Shown piece by piece: positions 1 through 5,522 of a stretch of DNA of 11,465 nucleotides. Within the stretch, counting starts at the first letter, position 1, and each line of letters opens with the position of its first letter. This DNA is from Spirochaetaceae bacterium (GTDB taxonomy: Bacteria; Spirochaetota; Spirochaetia; SZUA-6; Bin103): positions 1 to 11,465 of the forward strand of contig JAPPKD010000149.1 in NCBI GenBank assembly GCA_028820215.1, read 5' to 3'. The notes under the pieces are model-generated. The model was not told the origin of the DNA. It did no database searches and was given only the letters and a program-made list of their open reading frames with translations. The translations under genes and the position numbers were made by a program.

Positions 1-289
1 CGGCCAGCGCCTCCACCTCGTCCTGGTCGACGCAGCAGGCATAGCGTATGCCGCCCTTGGCCGGCAGGAGATGCGAGCTGTGGGTGGCGCGCCAGCCGCG
101 GAAGATGTGGAACACGCCGTCGTCCAGCCGCACCGGGAAGTGGAGCTGCAGCACCGAGTCGCACGCCTTGATCTGCTCCGGCAGGCCGGGCGGCAGGTCC
201 AGGTGGCGCAGCGCCCGGTCCACGGTCAGGGACAGCCCTTCGTTGAAGCTCGGCTCTGCGGCGACGGGCCGCGTGTCGACGGTGCTCAT
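1..289 (-). CDS. Glu/Leu/Phe/Val (glutamate-type) dehydrogenase, N-terminal part, cut by the window edge
   Basis: Only the first 96 codons are in the window. I translated them by hand from the minus strand, starting at the ATG at 289. The sequence fits the N-terminal dimerisation and substrate domain of the Glu/Leu/Phe/Val dehydrogenase family: a core reading VLQLHFPVRLDDG (about residues 46-58), then FRGWRATH, then the signature PAKGGIRY (76-83), whose Lys78 corresponds to the substrate-binding lysine, then DQDEVEALA. The PAKGG form (rather than RGPxKGG) is, from memory, seen in a subgroup of these enzymes. The family interconverts glutamate and 2-oxoglutarate plus ammonia with NAD(P)H. Another ATG at 294 is followed at once by a stop in its frame, so 289 is the start. 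No SD is visible; a TACGTT hexamer lies 9 nt upstream. The catalytic Asp and the Rossmann domain lie outside the window, so substrate and cofactor cannot be read. Confidence 0.88.
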   Translation of the reverse strand, partial: MSTVDTRPVAAEPSFNEGLSLTVDRALRHLDLPPGLPEQIKACDSVLQLHFPVRLDDGVFHIFRGWRATHSSHLLPAKGGIRYACCVDQDEVEALA

Positions 290-409
290 CGCATGGTCAA
301 CGTACTGCCGCCGGCCGCGGGAGAGAAGCCCGTTCGCCGCCGCGCCACTCGCCGGACCAGTCGATGTGCACGAGCTCGTCGGGATCACCGACGACGTCCT
401 ACGCTACGT

Positions 410-1609
410 CTACGTGCGAGTGACGCGCCAGTCGTCTCCCGGGATGATCCGCCGCATGAACTCGTCGAACATCGGCACGGTGAAGGCGGCGGCCCCGTGG
501 CTCGGACTCCAGATCATGCCCTTGTTGATCAGTTGACCGCGAAGCGGAGCGACCGAGGTCACCAGGGTGCCCAGTTCCCGCGCGGTCTCTCCGGAGCGAT
601 ACGGACCGGTCCCGAGCTCGGCCATCGCGCGCAGGTACCGCTTCTCCGCCGGAGTGAGCCGATAGAACCGGACCAGGAAGAAGCTCGCATCCAGCGCCGC
701 GATCGCCCATTCCGACGCCGTATCGACGACCGCGGCCGTGATCGGGGAGCGTTCCGCGGCGTCCCACACGTGCTTTCCCCATTCCTGAAGGAAGTACGGA
801 TAGCGCTGCGTTCTCGTGACGATCGCATCCAGCGCGTCGTCGTCGATCGTCACGCCCTCGTCGGCAGCGGGCTTGGCGATGGCGAGCCTTGCGTCCTCGT
901 CCGAAAGCACGCCGATCTCGGGAAACTCGAACAGGCGCTCGGCGTACGACTTCGCCTTGCCCATGCGGCCTCGCAATTGTGGCAGGCCCGCCCCCACCAT
1001 CGTGACCGGCAACTGCCGCTGAGAGGCGCGGTGGAGCGCGATGATGAGCGCCGCGAGCTCCTCCTGGCGCACGTATTGCAACTCGTCGACGAACAGGGCG
1101 ACGCACGCCCCGGCCGCCTTGGCCGCCCTGCCGACGACCTCGAACAGATCCTGCAGGTCCGATTCCAGATCGCCGTTATCGGCCAGGCCCGGCTCCGGCT
1201 CGAAATCCAGGCCGACCTCGATGTCCTGATACTTGACCTTGAGGGCACGGACAAAGCCCGCAAGACCTCTGAGAGCGAGGCGGGCGAGCTCACCGGCAGC
1301 GCCGCCAGCGGAGAGTCTCAACATCGCCGAACGCAACTGGGGCGCCAGCATCGACGGCAAAGACCGATCTTCCGGGGCCTCGATGCGGAGCGCGCGGACG
1401 CCTCTGGCCTCGGCATCGTCGAGGATCCGGTCGAGCAGCACGGTCTTGCCCACACCCCGGAGGCCGACCATGATGATGCTCTTGCCGGGTCGGCCGATCA
1501 TCGCCCGCTGCAACGCGACGAGCGCCGTGCTGCGGATCTCGTCGCGACCGGCCAACTCGGGCGGCGGCGTGCCGGCCCCAGGCGTGTACGGATTGCGGAT
1601 CGGGTCCAC
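410..1609 (-). CDS. Stand-alone AAA/Orc1-like P-loop ATPase, function unknown
   Basis: A 399-residue protein with a clear P-loop core: Walker A GLRGVGKT at 49-56, Walker B ALFVDELQ at 171-178 (Asp175, Glu176) and a sensor-like segment MVGAGLPQLRG at 204-214. An Arg/Tyr-rich lid region follows (about 220-290), and the C-terminal part from about 318 (LTPAEKRYLRAMA) looks like a winged-helix domain. The opening NPYTPGAGTPPPELAGRD is typical of bacterial ATP-binding proteins related to AAA_16/Orc1-Cdc6-like ATPases. Their physiological role is, as far as I know, not settled; DNA binding through the C-terminal domain is inference. The start is GTG at 1609, because the family-like N-terminus begins right there. 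There is no SD, and a promoter candidate lies directly upstream, so the mRNA may be leaderless. It lies upstream of, and on the same strand as, the dehydrogenase fragment (gap 120 nt) and is divergent from the SDR gene. No transmembrane or nuclease domain is seen. Confidence 0.85.
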   Translation of the reverse strand: MDPIRNPYTPGAGTPPPELAGRDEIRSTALVALQRAMIGRPGKSIIMVGLRGVGKTVLLDRILDDAEARGVRALRIEAPEDRSLPSMLAPQLRSAMLRLSAGGAAGELARLALRGLAGFVRALKVKYQDIEVGLDFEPEPGLADNGDLESDLQDLFEVVGRAAKAAGACVALFVDELQYVRQEELAALIIALHRASQRQLPVTMVGAGLPQLRGRMGKAKSYAERLFEFPEIGVLSDEDARLAIAKPAADEGVTIDDDALDAIVTRTQRYPYFLQEWGKHVWDAAERSPITAAVVDTASEWAIAALDASFFLVRFYRLTPAEKRYLRAMAELGTGPYRSGETARELGTLVTSVAPLRGQLINKGMIWSPSHGAAAFTVPMFDEFMRRIIPGDDWRVTRT

Positions 1610-1617
1610 TGCTCAGG

Positions 1618-1646
1618 AGTCTATGCGGATCTTAGCAATCTTACAA
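1618..1646 (-). promoter_or_regulatory. Promoter candidate for the ATPase gene
   Basis: On the minus strand TTGTAA (1646-1641, 4 of 6 to the -35 consensus), a 17-bp spacer and TAGACT (1623-1618, 4 of 6 to the -10) lie just ahead of the GTG start at 1609. Only 8 nt separate the -10 from the start codon, so transcription would begin at or next to the GTG. No SD is present, which agrees with a leaderless transcript. Confidence 0.45.
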
Positions 1647-1662
1647 GAAATCGATAAGATCC
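1627..1662. repeat. Inverted repeat in the divergent ATPase/SDR promoter region
   Basis: Perfect 8-bp arms GGATCTTA (1627-1634) and TAAGATCC (1655-1662) are separated by 20 bp. The core ATCTTA also occurs as a direct copy at 1638-1643, giving a second, tighter inverted pair with TAAGAT (1655-1660). The arms overlap both promoter candidates, so this is a plausible operator controlling both directions. No regulator gene is adjacent, so the binding protein is unknown. Confidence 0.4.
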
Positions 1663-1678
1663 CTAATCTCCACATAAT
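1651..1678 (+). promoter_or_regulatory. Promoter candidate for the SDR operon
   Basis: TCGATA (1651-1656, 4 of 6 to the -35) is followed by a 16-bp spacer and CATAAT (1673-1678, 5 of 6 to the -10). Transcription would start near 1685, just ahead of the ATG at 1699. It lies back to back with the ATPase promoter and overlaps the right arm of the inverted repeat. Confidence 0.45.
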
Positions 1679-1698
1679 CGAAGAGGACCAGACCTGTC

Positions 1699-2457
1699 AT
1701 GAGCACCACGGGAAGAGTCGTCGGCAAGGCGGCCATCGTTACCGGCGCCGCTTCCGGGATCGGCCGGGCCACCGCCGAGGTTCTGGCGCGTGAAGGCGCC
1801 TCGGTCTGCATCGCCGACGTCGACGAAGCGGGGGGCCGGCAGGTCGCCGGCGGGATACGGGCCGCGGGCGGCACGGCGATCGTCGTCCGTGCCGACGTCG
1901 GCGCGCGCGATGACGTCATCGGCATGTTCGCGCGCACCGAGGAGGCATTCGGACGGGTCGACATCGTGCACAACAACGCCATCCGGGTACGCGACGGCGT
2001 GGCGACCGAGCTGGACGAGAAGGACTGGGACGACACCCTGAACGTCGGCCTGAAGGCGATCTTCCTGGCGGCCAAGTACGGGATCCCCGTCATGCGCAGG
2101 ACCGGCGGCGGTGTGATCGTCAACACCGGTTCCGTGCACTCGCTGGTGAGCCTGCCCGCGTGCACGGCCTACGACGCGGCCAAGGCCGGTGTCCTGGGCC
2201 TGACCAGGACCCTCGCCATCGACTACGGGCCGGACATCCGCGTCTGCGCCGTGCTGCCCGGCGCGATCCTGACGCCGGCGTGGGAGGGGGCGCCGCCCGA
2301 TCAGGAGGTCCGTTATGCGCAGATGGTGCCCGCCAAGCGCCTGGGCACGCCCGAGGACGTGGCCAACGCGGTGCTGTTCCTGGCCTCGGACGAGGCGTCC
2401 TTCATCACCGGAACGGCGCTCACGGTGGACGGCGGGATGCTGGCGCGCACCGAGTAG
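1699..2457 (+). CDS. SDR-family NAD(P)-dependent oxidoreductase
   Basis: A 252-residue classical short-chain dehydrogenase, of usual length. Residues 15-22 (TGAASGIG) form the TGxxxGxG dinucleotide-binding loop. Asp40 at the end of the second strand points to NAD(H) preference. The catalytic set is present: Asn115, Ser145 (in NTGS), Tyr158 and Lys162 (YDAAK). LPG (186-188) and the C-terminal TVDGG (242-246) are also typical. The usual NNAG motif reads NNAI (92-95), a small deviation. Such enzymes reversibly oxidise an alcohol to a ketone; the substrate cannot be read from sequence. The ATG at 1699 has a weak SD (GAGGA at 1683-1687). It is the first gene of a probable operon with the Gfo/Idh/MocA and YhcH-like genes, which suggests oxidation of a sugar or sugar acid. 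Confidence 0.93.
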   Translation: MSTTGRVVGKAAIVTGAASGIGRATAEVLAREGASVCIADVDEAGGRQVAGGIRAAGGTAIVVRADVGARDDVIGMFARTEEAFGRVDIVHNNAIRVRDGVATELDEKDWDDTLNVGLKAIFLAAKYGIPVMRRTGGGVIVNTGSVHSLVSLPACTAYDAAKAGVLGLTRTLAIDYGPDIRVCAVLPGAILTPAWEGAPPDQEVRYAQMVPAKRLGTPEDVANAVLFLASDEASFITGTALTVDGGMLARTE

Positions 2458-2473
2458 TGCTGCGGCCGACTCG

Positions 2474-2502
2474 CCGGGCGGCTTGACCGGCAGGCCGCCC
2501 GG
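2474..2502 (+). other. GC-rich hairpin between SDR and Gfo/Idh/MocA genes
   Basis: Perfect 9-bp arms CCGGGCGGC (2474-2482) and GCCGCCCGG (2494-2502) enclose an 11-nt loop. It fills most of the 62-nt intergenic gap, and no U-run follows, so it is not a standard rho-independent terminator. It could weaken or stabilise the downstream mRNA segment and set relative expression of the two genes. Confidence 0.45.
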
Positions 2503-2519
2503 GTCGAGTATCGGCTGTC

Positions 2520-3698
2520 ATGGCGAAGATCTACCGCGCCGCGCTGCTGGGGTGCGGCACACGGGGCGGACACGCATCGCGCGGGTATCGCTACCACCCG
2601 CGCACCGACGTGGTCGGGCTCTGCGACCTGGACCGCGAGCGGCTGGACACGCTGGGCGACGAGCTCGGCGTCGGCGCCCGCTTCGACGACATCGAGCAGA
2701 TGCTGGCGGCCGTCGAGCCGGACATCGTCATCGTGCCGGTGCAGACCGACCTGCACTTTCCGCTGGCCATGCGCGTGCTGGCCGCCCGCTCCTGCCACCT
2801 GGACGTGGAGAAGCCGATGACGGTCGACCTGGCACAGGCCGACACGCTGCTTGCGCGGGCCGAGGAGCTGGGCACCCGGATCGCCGTCCACCACCAGGGC
2901 AGCTCGCTGCGGTCGCTCCGCGCCGTCAAGCAGGCGCTGGACGCGGGCCGCATCGGCGTGCCGCTGCACGTCACCTCCAACGGCAAGGGCTACTACGGCG
3001 GCTACGAGCTGATGAACATGGGCACGCACATGCTCAGCGGGCTGCTGTCGGTGACCGGGCCGTGCCGGCGGGTGACCGCCACCCTGCTCACGAACGGACG
3101 GCCGATCACGGCCGAGGACGTGGTGCAGTCGCCGTCCGGGATGGGCACCATCGCCGGCCAGCAGATCACGGCCACGCTGGAATTCGACCAGATGCTCACA
3201 GGCACCCTGCACCAGCACATGTTCCCGGGCATCGAGCGGGAGGCGCTGGGCTTCGAGATCGCCGGCACCGAGGGGCGTCTGCGCTGGCACTACGACGGCG
3301 GCTGGATCCTGCCGGTGCCGTGGGCGGTGCCGGGCCGCGCCGAGTGGGAGGCGCTGCCGGAGCAACAGCCTCCGGCGCCAGTGCCGGACGGGGTGTCGGA
3401 GGGCGAGTACTGGTACGTGGACGACTACGTCAACGCGCTGGACGCCGGCGGCAGCCCTCCCTCGGACGGGCGCCGTGGGCGCCACATCATCGAGATCATC
3501 CTGGCCATCTTCGAGTCCGGCGCCTACCGGCGGCCGGTCACGCTGCCGCAGACCGAGCGCGACCACCCGCTGCTGCGCCTGCGCCACGAGGCCGGCCTGG
3601 GCGATCCGGACCCGGCCCCGCGGCCGTACCGGGAGTGGCTGGCGGTGCAGGCCGGCAAGCACGGCTGGCCGGTCGAACGCACGGGGGCGCTGCCATGA
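2520..3698 (+). CDS. Gfo/Idh/MocA-family oxidoreductase
   Basis: A 392-residue protein. The N-terminal Rossmann domain has GCGTRG at 11-16 and an acidic end of the second strand (CDLD, 35-38), which suits NAD(H). The family motif EKP is at 97-99 (DVEKPM), with Lys98 the conserved catalytic/cofactor lysine. The C-terminal alpha/beta domain follows, with NMGTH at 166-170, where His170 matches the usual catalytic histidine. These enzymes oxidise or rearrange sugars, inositols, amino sugars or their acids; the exact substrate is not recognisable. The ATG at 2520 has no good SD. The 3' end overlaps the next gene by four bases (ATGA), so the two are almost certainly co-translated. The ending, rich in Pro and Arg (about 340-392), is somewhat long for the family. 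The product is probably cytoplasmic, as no signal peptide is seen. Confidence 0.92.
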   Translation: MAKIYRAALLGCGTRGGHASRGYRYHPRTDVVGLCDLDRERLDTLGDELGVGARFDDIEQMLAAVEPDIVIVPVQTDLHFPLAMRVLAARSCHLDVEKPMTVDLAQADTLLARAEELGTRIAVHHQGSSLRSLRAVKQALDAGRIGVPLHVTSNGKGYYGGYELMNMGTHMLSGLLSVTGPCRRVTATLLTNGRPITAEDVVQSPSGMGTIAGQQITATLEFDQMLTGTLHQHMFPGIEREALGFEIAGTEGRLRWHYDGGWILPVPWAVPGRAEWEALPEQQPPAPVPDGVSEGEYWYVDDYVNALDAGGSPPSDGRRGRHIIEIILAIFESGAYRRPVTLPQTERDHPLLRLRHEAGLGDPDPAPRPYREWLAVQAGKHGWPVERTGALP

Positions 3699-4144
3699 TC
3701 CTGGACCGGCTGGACAACGCCGACACCTACGCGGCCGTCGACGGGCTGGCCGATGCGTTCGCGTTCCTGCGCCGCGGCGGCTTCGACGCCCTGGCCACCG
3801 GCCGCCACGAGGTCGGCGGCGAGCGCATGTACGTGATGGTCAACCGCTACACCACGAAGGCGCCGTCCGAGCTGCCGTACGAGGCGCACCGCGCTTGGCT
3901 GGACGTGCACTACATCGTCTCCGGCCGGGAGACCCTGTACTGGGAGGACATCGCCGCGATGCCGCCCGGAGAAGGCTACCAGGCCGACGGCGACGCGGAG
4001 CTGTTCCGCCACGACCGCGGCATGCCGGTCGTCCTGGAACCGGGCATGTTCGTCGTGCTCTACCCGCAGGACGCCCACAAGCCCGGCTGCGTCGCCGGCT
4101 CGGCCGTGCCGACCGTCAAGGTGGTCGTGAAGCTCAGGCTCTGA
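3695..4144 (+). CDS. YhcH/YjgK/YiaL-family (EbgC-like) cupin protein
   Basis: A 149-residue protein of the usual family length. Diagnostic blocks are YEAHRAWLDVHYIVSGRE (62-79), matching the family's ExHxxxxDxxYxxxGxE pattern, and FVVLYPQDAHKPG (119-131), matching FFPxDxHxP. Glu63, His65, Asp70, His72 and His128 are candidate metal and substrate ligands. Relatives include E. coli NanQ (YhcH), described as an N-acetylneuraminate anomerase, and the EbgC subunit; a role in opening or interconverting sugar anomers is therefore likely, but the sugar is unknown. The ATG at 3695 lies inside the stop of the Gfo/Idh/MocA gene, which implies translational coupling. It is the last gene of the operon and converges with the small membrane protein gene 16 nt away, without a clear terminator between them. 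Confidence 0.88.
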   Translation: MILDRLDNADTYAAVDGLADAFAFLRRGGFDALATGRHEVGGERMYVMVNRYTTKAPSELPYEAHRAWLDVHYIVSGRETLYWEDIAAMPPGEGYQADGDAELFRHDRGMPVVLEPGMFVVLYPQDAHKPGCVAGSAVPTVKVVVKLRL

Positions 4145-4160
4145 CGGTTGCGGGCCGGGG

Positions 4161-4427
4161 TCAGCGCTGGCGCCGGGACCGCTTGCCGCCGCCGGACAGG
4201 TGGCGGACCAGCCAGTACGCCAGATAGGCCAGCAGCAGCAGCGGACCGGCGGTCGCGCCGACGAACAGCGGCGTGATCGGAGATCCGTAGACGGTGAGCT
4301 CGCGCACGCCCTCGTACTCCTCGATCTCCGCCAGTGACACGAAGCCGCCGACGAAGATCCCGACCATCAGCACCGGAAGGGCCAGCACGTAGACAGCGTG
4401 CAACGCGGTCCGGACGGGTGGGGTCAT
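4161..4427 (-). CDS. Small two-helix membrane protein, hypothetical
   Basis: An 88-residue protein of unknown function. Two hydrophobic segments (about 10-32 and 52-75) flank a short acidic stretch (LAEIEEYEG, 32-40), and the tail is strongly basic (GKRSRRQR). By the positive-inside rule the basic C-terminus should be cytoplasmic, placing both ends inside and the acidic loop outside. The start at 4427 is well supported: GGAGGTGA, an excellent SD, lies at 4444-4437 with 9 nt spacing. The gene converges with the YhcH-like gene and is divergent from the two-component block. I do not recognise a family. The strong SD and clean membrane pattern make it a real gene rather than a shadow frame. Confidence 0.75.
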   Translation of the reverse strand: MTPPVRTALHAVYVLALPVLMVGIFVGGFVSLAEIEEYEGVRELTVYGSPITPLFVGATAGPLLLLAYLAYWLVRHLSGGGKRSRRQR

Positions 4428-4614
4428 GGCTTTGCCTCACCTCCATGGTACCGCCGGTGGACCGGAAGTGTCACCGGTAGCGGGTCAGTTTGGAGAATCG
4501 GGCGCCTGGTCGTGCCGGTACAGCCTCTGCGCCCGCGACGGCCGGCTCACCCCGCCGGCACGAGCCGGAGCCGCCACCGAGTGACAGAACACCTTATAAA
4601 TATTGATATCCAAC

Positions 4615-4633
4615 TTTACTTTATGAAGGTAAA
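4615..4633. promoter_or_regulatory. Palindromic operator candidate over the -35 and spacer
   Basis: TTTACTTT and AAGGTAAA flank a 3-bp centre, giving a near-perfect 19-bp dyad (one T:G mismatch). It covers the -35 hexamer and most of the spacer, the position where a repressor would block RNA polymerase. A tandem ACTTT ACTTT (4613-4622) in its left part could instead suit the direct-repeat binding typical of OmpR-family regulators, so autoregulation by the adjacent response regulator is possible. Confidence 0.4.
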
Positions 4634-4643
4634 TGCGTATCAT
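4615..4643 (+). promoter_or_regulatory. Promoter candidate for the two-component/TolC block
   Basis: TTTACT (4615-4620, 4 of 6 to the -35), an exact 17-bp spacer and TATCAT (4638-4643, 5 of 6 to the -10) lie in an AT-rich island within otherwise GC-rich DNA. Transcription would start near 4650, leaving a leader of about 180 nt before the response-regulator start. This is the best-scoring sigma-70-type match I see in the window. Confidence 0.5.
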
Positions 4644-4829
4644 GGCGTAGAAATGGAACGCCTTCGATCAACGACTGAGGCGTCCTCACGCGGCTGATGC
4701 GGAAGAGGCTGGAGGGCGTCGTTGCGATGATGGAGGCCACGACGCTACGGCGCGGGTTCCGCCCGCTTTCAGCGCCCGTTAAGCCCCGGTTTATGCCCGG
4801 CGCGCTATGCTCTGCGTGGGTCCGTAGCG

Positions 4830-5522
4830 GTGCAGGGAAAGGTGCTGGTCGTGGAGGATGATCGCGCCATCAGCGATCTGTTGCGCATGTACCTGGAGAA
4901 GGAAGGCGTCGAGGTCACGGTGAAGGACTCGGCCGAGGGAGCGCTGCCGGCCATCGAGGAGCAGGAATTCGACCTGTTGCTGCTGGACGTCAATCTTCCC
5001 GGCAGGGACGGATTCGAGCTGCTGGCCGACCTGCGCCGCCGCCACGACCTGCCGGTGCTGGTCCTGACCGCCCGCGACGCCGAAGAGGACAGCATCTTCG
5101 CCTTCGGCGTCGGCGCCGACGACTATGTCACCAAGCCGTTCTCCCCCAAGGTGTTGACCGCCCGCGTGCGCGCCCACCTGCGCCGCCGGCGTGCGTCGGC
5201 GGAGGCGGCCGAGCCGAGCCTGCGCTATGGGCCGCTTGCCATCGACCCCGACGGGTACGCCGCAACGCTCGACGGACAGCCCCTCAACCTGGCGCGCCGG
5301 GAGTTCGAGCTGCTGGCGATGCTGGCCGCCTCGCCCGGGCAGGTGTTCACCGCCGAGCAGATCTACGACCGCGTGTGGGGCAACCGTTTCGGCGACCTGT
5401 CGACGGTCACCGTGCACGTGCAGCGCATCCGCAAGAAGCTTGGCGACGACGGTGCCCGCTGGGTGCAGACCGTGCGCGGCGTCGGCTACCGGTTCAGCGC
5501 CGCCGCGGAGGACTCCTCGTGA
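4830..5522 (+). CDS. OmpR/PhoB-family response regulator
   Basis: A 230-residue DNA-binding response regulator of standard length. Receiver domain (about 3-118): acidic pair Asp10/Asp11, phospho-acceptor Asp53 (LLLDVNLPGRDG), Thr80 and Lys102 (TKPF). Winged-helix effector domain (about 131-223): LRYGPLAID, then LARREFELLAMLA, the recognition-helix region STVTVHVQRIRKKLG (191-205) and the wing VRGVGYRF (215-222). On phosphorylation by its partner kinase it should bind direct repeats in target promoters. The start is GTG at 4830 without a clear SD; a GTG at 4842 would cut into the first strand. The stop overlaps the kinase start (GTGA), so the two are translated together. Targets are unknown, but the TolC genes downstream and the gene's own promoter are the natural candidates. 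Confidence 0.95.
   Translation: MQGKVLVVEDDRAISDLLRMYLEKEGVEVTVKDSAEGALPAIEEQEFDLLLLDVNLPGRDGFELLADLRRRHDLPVLVLTARDAEEDSIFAFGVGADDYVTKPFSPKVLTARVRAHLRRRRASAEAAEPSLRYGPLAIDPDGYAATLDGQPLNLARREFELLAMLAASPGQVFTAEQIYDRVWGNRFGDLSTVTVHVQRIRKKLGDDGARWVQTVRGVGYRFSAAAEDSS

Larger units (their letters stand above)
4445..4829. other. Intergenic region with promoter, palindrome and hairpin-rich leader
   Basis: About 385 bases hold no convincing gene. From left to right: a 9-bp inverted repeat TCGTGCCGG (4510-4518)/CCGGCACGA (4555-4563) with a 36-nt spacer; an AT-rich island (about 4590-4650) with a promoter and overlapping palindrome; then a leader with two more inverted repeats, ACGCCT/AGGCGT (4658-4663, 4678-4683) and GCGTCGT/ACGACGC (4716-4722, 4739-4745). 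A second, nearer -10-like TATGCT (4806-4811) precedes the response-regulator start at 4830. A 24-codon ORF (4623-4697) starts in the AT-rich part but has no SD. Confidence 0.5.

Noticed and set aside
380..420. TACG-rich short repeat between the ATPase and dehydrogenase genes
   Set aside because: Copies are only 4-6 bases long with irregular spacing; no more than chance.
71..1657. 528-codon open frame on the plus strand over the ATPase gene
   Set aside because: It is antisense to a gene with clear Walker motifs, is full of Arg, Ala and low-complexity runs, and matches no family; long shadow frames are expected in GC-rich DNA.
2313..3662. 449-codon open frame on the minus strand over the Gfo/Idh/MocA gene
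   Set aside because: Antisense to a gene with GCGTRG and EKP motifs; no family resemblance.
4141..4164. CTGAC...GTCAG as a bidirectional terminator between converging genes
   Set aside because: Only 5 bp with a 14-nt loop and no T-run on either side; far too weak.
4623..4697. 24-codon ORF starting in the AT-rich island (MKVNAYHGVEMERL...)
   Set aside because: No SD, its start lies inside the promoter spacer upstream of the predicted transcription start, and there is no family match; kept only as part of the leader description.
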